64,000 nt of DNA from Bombyx mori (Eukaryota > Arthropoda > Insecta > Lepidoptera > Bombycidae), in the NCBI RefSeq assembly GCF_030269925.1, contig NC_085118.1, forward strand, positions 15,063,001 through 15,127,000, written 5' to 3'. Below the pieces are notes generated by a model. It had not been told where the DNA came from, searched no databases, and saw nothing but the letters and a program-made list of their open reading frames with translations. Of this stretch, positions 11,092 through 20,135 are shown one piece after another. A program made the position numbers and the translations under genes. The stretch's first letter is position 1; every line of letters starts with the position of its first letter.

Positions 11092-11199
11092 ATTTTTTTT
11101 ATTGCATAGATAGGTGGCCGAGCTCACAGCCCACCTGGTGTTAAGGGGTAACCGGAGCCCATAGACATCTACAACGTAAAAGACAAATACTACAATACA
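11092..11199 (-). mobile_element. Bm1 SINE, 3' part, split by a maT mariner
   Basis: Starts with the T-run and GAGCTCACAGCCCACCTGG, then CCCATAGACATCTACAACG. It breaks off at the maT element and resumes at 12504. The last 20 bp before the junction no longer match Bm1 well. Confidence 0.8.
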
Positions 11200-11201
11200 T
11201 A

Positions 11202-12501
11202 GTCAGGTCATAAATTCTGTCACATGTTTAATGTAAAATAATTGAAACAAGTTTATTCATTATGTAGCCATTCATATACCAAAATAAACTTAACAAAACA
11301 TAGATTCTTATGACACTAAAGTTTATTCAAAATGACCTCCGTGATTTTGAATACAGGCCTTCAATCTGCGCGGCCAGTCGTCTATCGCAGCACGAACGAG
11401 GTCCATGTCAATATCGGCGGCTGCCTTAATCAAGGATGTCTTGAGTGACTCCAAATTGGGATGAGGCTTTGAGCACGCCTTTTCCTCCAAGTGTTGCCAT
11501 ATCTTGTAATCTAACGGATTCAAATCTGGACTGGAGGAGGGCCAGTCTTCGTGCCGGATGAAGTCGATTTCACGCGCCGCCAGCCAGTCTTGTGTGCTCT
11601 TCGCTCTATGAGCTGGCGCCGAATCTTGTTGGAATACCCAGTGCCTGTTATTGAACATGGTATGAGAAACAGGTTCCACAAGGTTCGTCAGGACTGTATT
11701 TTGATACACAACTGCATTCGTTTTTACACCTTTCTCACAAAAATGTACCTCTGTTAAGCCCCAATAAGAAACTCCCAACCATAGCATGAGCGAGGATGGA
11801 AAATGACCTCGTTGGACACGCGGAATACGGTTGCTCGCTTCTTCACTACTGTGTGAGTACACCTTATCATTTTGTTTGTTGTAGCTCTCTTCTACGGTAA
11901 AAATTTTTTCATCCGAAAAAAGAATTTCCCGATATTTTTTTCCCGCGTACCGCTTCAACAAAGCGCGGCATCTCTTCAGTCTCAGGTCCATTAGACGAGC
12001 ATTCAAACGATGTTCTGTTTTTCTTCGATATGCCCGAAGCCCTAAGTCTTCATTTAACACCCTTTTCACCGTGGTTCTGCTTAACCCCATCTGAAGGGCC
12101 AACAGTTTCTGCTTACGTTTGGGATTTCTTTGAATTCGCGCCTTCACAGCTTTTATCACTGCTGGAGTCCTAAGAGACCGAGGGCGACCACTTCTTGACC
12201 TGTCATCTACACTAGAGTCTTCATTGTATCGTTTGATGGTACGATAAACGAATCTTTTGGTTATATTAAAATTTTTCAGTATGTTAAAAATTTGAATTGG
12301 CGCGTAACCGCAACGATGCAACGCAATAACTGCAACACGGTCTTCTTTAAGCGTCCACTCCATATTTAAAAATGAGTAAAATTCTAAATGTATACTATTT
12401 TTATTTTCATGAACAATTCGAAATTCGAGTTCAATAAACTTTTTTGTGGCCAGCATTCTAAAAGAAAAGTTTTTACTGTTTGACAATACTTATGACCTGA
12501 C
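11202..12501 (-). mobile_element. maT-type mariner transposon, apparently complete
   Basis: A 1,300-bp element bounded by inverted termini. Both ends read GTCAGGTCATAA for the first 12 bp, with weaker pairing over about 24 bp. TA lies on each side (11200-11201 and 12502-12503), the target duplication typical of Tc1/mariner elements. It encodes one uninterrupted transposase on the minus strand. It sits inside a Bm1 SINE, so it arrived after that SINE. Confidence 0.9.
11323..12363 (-). CDS. maT/mariner-type DD37D transposase
   Basis: Transposase that would bind the inverted termini of its own element and cut and paste it into TA targets. The chosen start (ATG, complement of 12361-12363, MEWTLKEDR) gives 346 residues. 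An upstream in-frame ATG at 12486 would add 41 residues of non-conserved sequence and is less likely. The N-terminal third looks like paired helix-turn-helix DNA-binding domains separated by a basic GRPRS linker. The catalytic acidic triad is visible: D in FSDEKIF, D in FQQDSAPAH, and D in SPDLNPLDY. I count 37 residues between the second and third, which fits the DD37D (maT) class rather than classical DD34D mariner. No stop or frameshift interrupts it, so it may encode a functional enzyme. Family membership is by motif, not by search. Confidence 0.9.
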   Translation of the reverse strand: MEWTLKEDRVAVIALHRCGYAPIQIFNILKNFNITKRFVYRTIKRYNEDSSVDDRSRSGRPRSLRTPAVIKAVKARIQRNPKRKQKLLALQMGLSRTTVKRVLNEDLGLRAYRRKTEHRLNARLMDLRLKRCRALLKRYAGKKYREILFSDEKIFTVEESYNKQNDKVYSHSSEEASNRIPRVQRGHFPSSLMLWLGVSYWGLTEVHFCEKGVKTNAVVYQNTVLTNLVEPVSHTMFNNRHWVFQQDSAPAHRAKSTQDWLAAREIDFIRHEDWPSSSPDLNPLDYKIWQHLEEKACSKPHPNLESLKTSLIKAAADIDMDLVRAAIDDWPRRLKACIQNHGGHFE

Positions 12502-12503
12502 TA

Positions 12504-12625
12504 GGTATAAAACGGATGCCCCACCTTTCAAGCCGAAAGGCATTACTGCTTCACGACAGAAATAGGCAGGGTGGTGGTATCTACCCATGCGGACTCACAA
12601 GAGGTCCTGCCACCAGTAATTTAAT
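12504..12625 (-). mobile_element. Bm1 SINE, continuation beyond the maT insertion
   Basis: Continues the interrupted Bm1: CACGACAGAAATAGGCAGGG, GGACTCACAAGAGGTCCTG and CCACCAGTAATT. The tRNA-like head is absent. Confidence 0.8.
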
Positions 12626-12730
12626 TTCGACGTTTTTATACTGATAGTCCTTACGTGAAATAAAGCATAGCCCGGAAGTTTTGCTAGTTTGACAGCTAAT
12701 TTCAAATATAAACATATTAGTACTCACGGT

Positions 12731-12789
12731 TCTGATTAGTGATTAGAAAATAGAGTAAAGCAGCCTCTATTTTCTAATCACCAATCAGA
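12731..12789. repeat. 25-bp near-perfect hairpin between opposed Bm1 copies
   Basis: Arms 12731-12755 and 12765-12789 are reverse complements with one mismatch (an A/G difference in TCTGATT[A/G]GTGATTAG). The loop is 9 nt. It lies between a minus-strand Bm1 (12504-12625) and a plus-strand Bm1 (from about 12787). Confidence 0.85.
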
Positions 12790-13013
12790 GGTCTGTGAGT
12801 CCGCACGGGTAGGGACCACCGCCCTGCCTATTTCTGCCGTGAAGCAGTAATGCGTTTCGGTTTGAAGGGTAGGGCAGCCGTTGTAACTATACTTGAGACC
12901 TTAGAACTTATATCTCAGGGTGGGTGGCGCATTTACGTTGTACATGTCTATGGGCTCCAGTAACCACTTAACACCAGGTGGGATGTGAGCTCGTCCACAC
13001 ATCTAAAAAAAAA
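12787..13013 (+). mobile_element. Bm1 SINE, 5'-truncated
   Basis: Bm1 body from the GAGTCCGCACGGGTAGG block through GCAGTAATGCGTTTCGG and GGGCTCCAGTAACCACTTAA to the A-tail. The tRNA-like head is missing. Confidence 0.85.
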
Positions 13014-13552
13014 ACTTCTTAATTAAACTATTTATATTGCATAAAATATTCCCGGTAAGACAAACTACCAACTCTATATTACCTTCCTACAATAATTAAT
13101 CCAAAATACATTAACACAAATTTTACTTGCAAAAAATTCCCATTGTTTCGACTCAGTTGTAACTCGAAGGCAGGTAGATATAAGACTACTGTAAAATTCA
13201 GGAAGGGGGAAGATTTGTGAGTTTACCGGCTCAATCATTACTTGCGGTTTCGCTGCGAGGGTTCGCGATAGACGCGATTCGCCGGTTACACCCAAAGTTT
13301 TAAAATCACAGTATGACTCTGAACTATTTGAGAATCGGTGCTCGGGAATTTTAATTTAGTGAGGTGACTAGAAGTTTGTGTTTTGGCGTTGCTATAGCGA
13401 TTCGGTTTTTGCCGTGGTCTTAATATTTTCATTGTAATATATGGATAAAGTGAATCAAAGCGTCTTTAGCATCCACGTCATTAATGATCGGTATCTAGTT
13501 TGAATGTACTCATGATAAATGTAGCGGGTTTAGTTTAGTCTGTGTCGAGTCA
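13014..13552. other. No recognised feature
   Basis: The 73-codon minus-strand ORF at 13074-13295 has no motif and looks like chance. No repeat was matched. Confidence 0.35.
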
Positions 13553-13790
13553 TCTATACTAATATTATAAAGAGGAAAGATTTGTTTGTTTGTTTGTTTC
13601 GAATAGGCTCCGAAACTACTGGACCGATTTGAAAAATTATTTTTCCATTAGAAGCCGACATTGTCCCTGATGAACATAGGCTACTTTTTTAATTTTTATT
13701 TTTTTATTTTTATTACTTTTTTTTAATTTAATTTTTTTGGTTTCATGTGCGTTTTAATGTTTCCGAAGCGAAGCGAGGGCGGGTCGCTAG
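13553..13790 (+). mobile_element. Non-autonomous Helitron, family B
   Basis: Starts TCTATACTAATATTATAAAG after an A and ends GGGCGGGTCGCTAG before a T. The A/T-flanked TC...CTAG structure fits a Helitron. The interior includes TGTTTGTTTGTTTCGAATAG and CTACTGGACCGATTTG, followed by a simple T-rich stretch. A related 3' end occurs at 16508. Confidence 0.8.
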
Positions 13791-13860
13791 TCATACAATA
13801 AACAGGTTACAAACTTTCGAGACTTTTTATCATTATCACCCTTCATAATACACCCGCTCT

Positions 13861-13972
13861 ATTTTTTTAATTGCCGTTGTAGGTAGACGAGCATACGGCC
13901 CACCTGATGGAAAGTTGTCACCGTCGCTCATGGACGTCAACAATGTCAGGGGCAAAGCCAAGCCGCTGCCTA
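13861..13972 (-). mobile_element. Short A-tailed SINE-like repeat, copy 3
   Basis: Same family as 3411-3525: GTAGGTAGACGAGCATACGG, CACCTGATGG and GCCAAGCCGCTGCCTA are present in order. Confidence 0.75.
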
Positions 13973-14229
13973 TATATACTTAAGCACAGACTCAATAGTA
14001 AATACCACAGAATACTTTTTTAGTTTCGGAGTAAGATGTATAGGAATTTGAGTTTTTACGTAATTTTCCAGTTTGTGTTACTTGCTTTGGTAGCGAAGTA
14101 ATTAGTTTTAAGATACACCTTATAAGTAGGCGTGTCCAGGGCGCGCCTGACTTTAGGTCCGGAGTCCATAGATATATCACATCGTGAATATCACCATCCA
14201 TGTCGAGACATCCATCGACTATGATCGAT

Positions 14230-14475
14230 CTTGAAGTCGTCATGGCCAATAAGAACCGGTGTACACATAAGGAGCGATGCGGTTATGGCGATGTTAAGAT
14301 CTAACAGGTCAGATAGGTGCTAATTTTTCGAATGAAAGGCGTACCTTCTATCACTTTCCAATCAAGACAGACCTCAAGTCACAAGGTAGGTGATGGCATT
14401 CACGTCGAGATGTCTGTGGACTTCAATAACCACTTCAAAAGAGGTCCGCCATAAGCTCGTTCGACCGGCTACTCA
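14230..14475 (+). mobile_element. Highly diverged Bm1 SINE
   Basis: The head word GAAGTCGTCATGGCC at about 14231 and the body word CTAATTTTTCGAATGAAAGG are followed, after a large deletion, by tail-like AGGTAGGTGATGGCATT and ATGTCTGTGGACTTCAATAACC. A faint minus-strand Bm1 tail may also lie at 14125-14180. Confidence 0.5.
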
Positions 14476-14500
14476 AGAAAGATCTGACCATTAACTTCTT

Positions 14501-14642
14501 TTTTTTATTATTGCTTAAATGGGTGAACGAGCTCACAGCCCACCTGGTGTTAAGCGGTTACCGGAGCCCATGGACATCTACAACGTAAATGCCGCCACCC
14601 ACCTTGAGATATCAGTTCTAAGGTCTCAGCATAGTATACGTA
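14501..14642 (-). mobile_element. Bm1 SINE, 3' fragment
   Basis: A T-run, then GAGCTCACAGCCCACCTGG, CCCATGGACATCTACAACG and CACCTTGAGATATCAG. It is truncated after the AAGGTCTCAG block. Confidence 0.85.
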
Positions 14643-15250
14643 TACAATAACTTCTAAACACATATGCTAGCATTCGCGGACATTTTGCAATATACCCTAT
14701 TTTAAAGCAACACACTTTATACAATTTTTTTATTTATGACTATAGAAATGTATTTGACATTTTTTATACCGGATTAAGATAGCTAATTATATCGAATTCG
14801 TAACAAATTAATTAGCCAAAAAAAAACTCATGAAAAAACATCACGAATACATATTATCATATTTTATAAGTAACGGAATTCTTCCTCCCCTAAAACTCGA
14901 AATATGACAATGACGAAGTTTCCTCGACGAAAATATTTCAACACGATATTCCTTAGGAGTTATTACGCAAATCTCTTGACTTAACACACGCAGAGGGCGC
15001 CGGAGAGCACGCTTCATTATCCCAGTTCAATTTTACGCATCGGTGGCCGCGTGTCTACGCGATGACGCCTCTCACTTATTCGCTGTTTAAATTCTCGCTT
15101 TGGATCCCGATGAAATAGACGAAGAGACACGTGAACAGATACCTGATTACCGGTCATTATTATTAATAATAACATCTTTCTGTAAACAACACAAATGCTG
15201 TGAAATAAACTGCCCGAAGTTTGTCAGCGTTGTCAGTATTGTTTAATATT
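14643..15250. other. No gene; CpG-richer patch
   Basis: Mostly AT-rich. Around 14985-15130 the sequence is richer in CG (GAGGGCGCCGGAGAGCACG, GGTGGCCGCGTGTCTACGC) and could be a promoter or first-exon region or an old repeat. No coding frame was identified. Confidence 0.35.
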
Positions 15251-15256
15251 CTTTAC

Positions 15257-15395
15257 TGGTGATAGGACGTCTTGTGAGTCCGCACGGGTAGGTACCACCG
15301 CCGAAGGGTTGGACAACCGCTCTACTGTACTGAGACCTTAGAACTTATATCCCAAGGTGGGTGACGGCATTTACGTTGTAGTTGTCTATAAAAGT
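15257..15395 (+). mobile_element. Bm1 SINE, internal fragment with deletion
   Basis: Contains GTGAGTCCGCACGGGTAGG, then jumps over the GCAGTAATGCG block to GAGACCTTAGAACTTATATC and CATTTACGTTGTAG. Confidence 0.75.
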
Positions 15396-15455
15396 AATAA
15401 ATGTGAAATTGAATAGTAAAAGCGATTTAAATTTTATAATATCAACAGTTAAAAA

Positions 15456-15728
15456 GTTTTTTTTTTCTTACTTAAGCTAATAGCCTTGAGATGCTATTTC
15501 AGCGTAACCTTAACTAGTAGGGGAGCTCACGGGGCTCAAACCGGAGAGTTGCTAACACTGGCTCTAGCAAGAGCAGTGCATCACACAATCTACCACCGGA
15601 TCGGAAACGCGATCCACTGAGAAGATCCGGCGAGAAACTCAGTGGGCTTTGTCTATGGGTTAATTCGCTCGTCGAGCCTTCCTCGCAAGCGACGGGTTCG
15701 ACGAGGACGGTGACCGGTGCTTTTAGTA
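15456..15728 (-). mobile_element. 5'-truncated LINE 3' end (jockey type, second family)
   Basis: A T-run, then (plus strand) TTAAGCTAATAGCC, AGGGGAGCTCACGGGGCTC, GAAGATCCGGCGAGAAACTC and GACGGTGACCGGTGC. Colinear with 29518-29880 on the opposite strand. The 118-codon ORF across it is an antisense shadow. Confidence 0.8.
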
Positions 15729-16507
15729 AATAAATTAAGCAAACAAAGCTTTGTTCTGGCTTCCAGCTTCTGCAGCACACCAACTCTGTGACACCATATT
15801 TCTTGATCACTGTTAAATTCACTCGGTTGATCACTGTTAAATAACGGATTTTGGCTCGATCAAGACACACCAGCTTAGGTTAACTTAGTATACTTTTAAA
15901 TTGTAATTCTTTTAATTAAATTTAGTTTAAATAAACGTTGGTTTTTTTTGCAACCTCCGGCTGTAGCAACCGTAATTACCTTCCAAACAAATCGATCATA
16001 AATAATTACCTTATAGCTACTGTTCCGTGCTTAGTTAATTAATGATTGGCAAATTCCATTACACAATTAGCTTGTGTCTGATTTAGCGACGCCCGATTGA
16101 TTCAATTATTCAAAGGCAATGTGCGGAATACATGATTTCAGTAGATCATCTTTAATGCTATAGTTAGGTATGTCTTCAACTAACTTGAATAGTAAATAGA
16201 ATATTAATTTTTGAATTAACATTAAAATGAATATTGAATCTGCTATAGTTATTATTTTTAGGCCAGTAAAAGCATACACAGTGACGATCAATTTGATGTT
16301 AAGCATTGGCATTGTCTATATCCATGAGAAACGGTAACTGTTCGCCATAAGGTAAGCCTGTAAGGTTTGTCTATTAACCCTTTGAGGTCCAGATTCCACA
16401 AGTATTGGACATACAGCTTAATCTTACATTAGTCTTCGTATCGCAAAGGTTTAAAGTAACAAATAATGAAACCTATAAGCTGTTTTAGCACTTATTGGAC
16501 ACTAACG
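15729..16507. other. No recognised feature
   Basis: AT-rich DNA. The 68-codon minus-strand ORF at 16106-16312 is hydrophobic and AT-driven and looks like chance. Confidence 0.35.
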
Positions 16508-16785
16508 GTAGCGACCCGCTCTCGCTTCGCTTCGGAAACATTAAATTTTATTATTGATAGGCGAGTCCCGCCATGTTGCGCGCGGTACGATAATAACTGC
16601 GGGTGACGCCGCGGGGCGAAGCTAGTCTAAAAAAAGTAGCCTAAGTTACTCCTTATATTATCAACTACCTATTAGTGAAAGTCTCATCAAAATCGGTCCT
16701 GCCGTTCCAGAGATTAGCCGGAACAAATAGACAGACAGACAGAGCGACAAAAATCGTAAAAAATGTTATTTTGGTATATGTACCG
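16508..16785 (-). mobile_element. Degenerate Helitron/LINE composite
   Basis: The left end (TAGCGACCCGCTCTCGCTTCG) is the reverse complement of the 3' end of the Helitron at 13553-13790, with the terminal CTAG mutated. The interior words CTCATCAAAATCGGTCC and ACAGACAGACAGAGCGAC are common in lepidopteran repeats. The boundaries are approximate. Confidence 0.5.
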
Positions 16786-17217
16786 TATATATTATTCATA
16801 TGCATGTAGTAAAAAGTGGTTATTTCAATATTACAAACAGACACTATAATTTTATTTATATCTATAGATGGTCAATAACTGACTTTATATTATTGCCTAC
16901 TACAAAAATCCTTATACTGTAATCTGCCTAATTTAGAACAGAAACATACAAACACTTTCCAAGTAGGTTAATAATAAGTGGATTATCTCAGAGGCGAGGT
17001 CAACTGATGAATTAAAGTTAATCTCATCCTGTGTACTGTAAATAGTAGGATTACCGTGATTAATACAATGGCGTAATCAAATAACCAGTGTTTACACTAA
17101 CTATATCAATCAATGGCCGCGAAATTTTAAAAATAGCTTAAATTAACTGCTAGTCCAATAGCCTCAAGCTTCAAAATCGAGCTGTAGAGCTTGGTCTACT
17201 ATACCTCAGAAGATCGT

Positions 17218-17486
17218 ATTTTTTTATTGTTAAGAAGGAGCTCACGGCTTACCTGGTATTAAGTGGTCACCGAAGCCCATAGACATCTGCAAAGTAAATG
17301 CCGTCACTCACCTTGAGACATGAGTTCTAAATCTCAAATTTTTAGTACAACGGCTGCTTCACCTTTCAAACCGCATTACTGCTTCAAGACAGATACAGAC
17401 AGGGTGGTGGTATCAACCCGTGCGGGCTCACAAAACGCCCTACTACCAGTAATTACGCAAATCATAATTTTTAGCGGTTTTATTTT
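17218..17486 (-). mobile_element. Bm1 SINE, 3' part, split by a Helitron
   Basis: Starts with a T-run and GGAGCTCACGGCTTACCTGG and runs through the GACAGATACAGACAGGGTGG block to CAGTAATTACGCAAATC. It is interrupted by the Helitron at 17489-17881 and resumes at 17882. Confidence 0.85.
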
Positions 17487-17488
17487 TA

Positions 17489-17881
17489 CTAGTGTTCCCC
17501 CCGAAGTTTGAACATTATTATGATCCTATTTTTACATTTCTTTATTCATTGTTCTTTAATCAGAGATTTCACCAAGACTACATACACTATAGACATATAA
17601 TATTAAAGACAAACAATATTAATTTACTCTCAATTTGACCACAGACTTTAAGCAACAAAGAATAGAGTATATATGAGTGCGCTGTGTCAAATACATGGTA
17701 GTGTATATAATGTTTTTATTCATTGATATAAAGTATTTTTATGAATAAATTTAAAAATATATTAGCATTCTGCACTCCTTCTCTATATTCTCTATAAGTG
17801 CGGGAAATTTCATGCTCCTCCGTCCGCGTAATTTTCGTAAAAAGGAGTACAAAGTTTTTGCTTCTCGTATTAATATATAGA
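17489..17881 (-). mobile_element. Non-autonomous Helitron, family A, copy 2
   Basis: Minus-strand copy of the 9064-9392 family. CTAG is at 17489-17492 and the 5' TC is at the complement of 17880-17881 next to TATTAATATATAG. It shares TACTCCTTC- and CTCCGTCCGCG-type words. The 3' hairpin next to the CTAG is damaged. It lies inside a Bm1 SINE. Confidence 0.85.
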
Positions 17882-18032
17882 TTACATAATGTTACTCCTT
17901 CATCGTGGTAGTCAATCGTGAACATTTGTGAAGTACGTATTTCATTAAAATAATTAGTAACTGCGTGCGGGATTTGAGACTTGAACATCGGCACGGTCGC
18001 ATCGCTCGATACTGCAATGCACTTGATCAGCT
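17882..18032 (-). mobile_element. Bm1 SINE, head part beyond the Helitron
   Basis: Continues the interrupted Bm1 toward its tRNA-like head: GTCAATCGTGAACATTTG, AGTACGTATTTCATT, then a degraded GCGGGATTTGAGACTTGAAC where the B-box should be. Confidence 0.75.
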
Positions 18033-18300
18033 GAAGATGAAAAGGTCTGCTGTCCATGACATACATCTGTTAATTGTGTATTTCTATTTTATATCTTTAA
18101 TACTCTAGTAAAACGTTAACATTTCAGTAGACAAAATAACACTAAAAACTGTTTATCCTCGCGGTATTCATTCTGTAATATACTCAAAAATACGTCTACT
18201 AACTTTATTCTGAAAAAAAAAAGATAAAAAAATACGCGCCAAATTCCAGGCTCGGAGCTGTCAAAACGCTTTTAAATTTCAATTAGTGCTTGGATTTGCG
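18033..18300. other. No recognised feature; upstream of a GC-richer island
   Basis: AT-rich to about 18240, then shifting to balanced composition just before the island at 18301-18420. It could be the promoter side of the kinesin gene, but no core promoter element was confirmed. Confidence 0.3.
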
Positions 18301-18360
18301 ATGGCGGCGCGTTCACAGACGACTGCCTCCGAGTGCGGACGGACCGACGGACTAAATCCT
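18301..18360 (+). CDS. Candidate first coding exon of the KIF26-like kinesin (unproven)
   Basis: An ATG at 18301 in a CG-rich patch opens 20 codons (beginning MAARSQ, ending GLNP) before a GTGAGC donor-like word at 18361. The exon would end in phase 0, the phase required by the next exon at 23013. Read without splicing, the frame closes at a TGA (18403-18405). The donor lacks the usual preceding AG, so it is not strong. KIF26 proteins in vertebrates have a long region before the motor, so a real first exon or exons may lie elsewhere, including outside this window. This is a hypothesis only. Confidence 0.2.
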
Positions 18361-19900
18361 GTGAGCTTAGCGAGTGACGGACTAGCGCGTTATCTGTCGC
18401 TGTGACAGTGTTATGAGAACTTTGATTTGTTGTTCAAGGAAATTCAGTGGTTACGAGAATTAAAAAACCTTATTGCGGCATAACTATAATAAAATGACGC
18501 CATCATTACGGTCAATGTTTCTTACATTTTAGACAAAAGTCAGCGGAACCAAGATGTATCTCCTAACATTATTGCTAAATTCAAACAAGCAAAATTTGAA
18601 TATGAAGTCTAAAATGGATGAATAAAATGAAGACTAAAGAGAATGGCACAAATAATCCTGTAGGGTTAAAGTGTACTGCCATTATTTTTATCACAACATG
18701 CTACTGTCCTTATATGTAAATTTTATATTATAATCCAAAGATTCTAAGGCTCAACCACCACCACCAGCTTAGCTCCTCAAAAATAAAAAATACCAGATCA
18801 AATAGGATAAAGAACGAGACGTTAAATATCATCTAATACGCTAAGCAACTCAACTATTTCACCAGAACCATAATAATATTGCCTTAAAGGAGTAATATCA
18901 TAAGTTGAGTCGGGTACACATCGCGGATGTAATTAATTCCGAACTAATTACACGAATCGTGATCCACTGAAGTGTGTTAAGCGTGCCTCGTTTACTGTTT
19001 GCAATTCTAATAGAAGTTTTCCTCAGTAATTATAACACATTTAAAGTAACACTTGCTTTCATTCATGCTTTGATGACGTTATTAAAAGGACTATTTCAGA
19101 TTGTTATCAGGTTTATACTGTTGGCGCTTATTAAAGAAATGAATAGAACTGTTTATTTGTTTATACTTAAAAATAGATCTTTTCGCAGCTTCACCTCTCG
19201 GGTCAGATTAAGTCCGGTAAATTAAAATTATCCAGAAACAAAAACGTCATCAAAAATCGGTTTAGTTTTACATTTTGAAAACGATGACGTAATTTAACAT
19301 TATAAATTATTTTCATATAAATTAGTGTTCTAAATTTTAGCTAATGCTGCGTTATCCAAATAAAATCTTTGATAATCTACCTGTTTCTAACCTTTACAAT
19401 AATAATTAGGAACACAACGGAAACTAAATCTGTCGAGCCTTACCCAGGTAATGATCCGTTAGACATGTGCAAATTGATTTTTATTTTTATAGACGTATGT
19501 AATTTATTTATGTAGGTAATTATACAAAATTAACAATTCTAATACTGTTGTATTTAAATACTGTCATCAACTTTCAAAGCATCATTGACCTAAACAGTGA
19601 CGTGTCGGTGTAATCCAATCGAGTCATACGATAAGGTTTGAGTTCAAATGCAATTAGTAAGATTTTTCTTAGGAAATACGTGCCGAACGACTCATTTACA
19701 ATGTTCATGATAAAGATATTAATTAAGCAGGTTCCAGTGCTCTGCCTATTTCTATGGTGAATTAGTTATCAATTCGAATGGTACAATATCATACGTAATA
19801 AGGGTAATATTGAGAATTGCTATAGTGGCCATTAGCGTTGAGCTATTCATAGGGCCTGTAGTAACGTAGTAACCAGGCCGGCCTTCACATAATAGACATA
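18361..19900. other. No confirmed gene
   Basis: If the 18301 exon is real, this is intron. It contains an insect initiator-like TCAGT at 18444-18448. A faint Bm1 trace (CTCTGCCTATTTCTATGG) is near 19739. The 83-codon hydrophobic ORF at 18974-19225 is AT-driven and has no support. Confidence 0.35.
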
Positions 19901-19903
19901 AAA

Positions 19904-20135
19904 ATGATGTGTGGGGTCGTAGGACAACGGATAGGAACGAAGTTCCTTATTATAAAAATATTAATTTTAATTTCTATTCGAAGTATAAAGAAAATAAAAC
20001 TGTAGGTTTCGCAACAACCCACGGTCATTCGGTAAAGTCGTACGCTGTGTGCTATACTAATAAAAATCTTACGTTACGGACATTTTTTCCCGGTTAGGGT
20101 ACCCCTCCGCATCGTCCCTTAAGGAACTTCGTTCC
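19904..20135 (+). mobile_element. GGAACGAAGTTCC-bounded repeat, copy 1
   Basis: Begins ATGTGTGGGGTCGTAGGAC, then GGATAGGAACGAAGTTCC, and ends CCTTAAGGAACTTCGTTCC followed by AAAAA. GGAACGAAGTTCC can fold on itself and also pairs with the copy at the other end. The interior word AAAATCTTACGTTACGGAC is shared by all four copies (19904, 22558, 28881, 60341). All sit next to A-runs. It looks like a non-autonomous element of unknown class. Confidence 0.75.

Noticed and set aside
12364..12486. 41-residue N-terminal extension of the maT transposase
   Set aside because: The conserved start is MEWTLKEDR at 12363; the extension is AT-rich and close to the terminal repeat.
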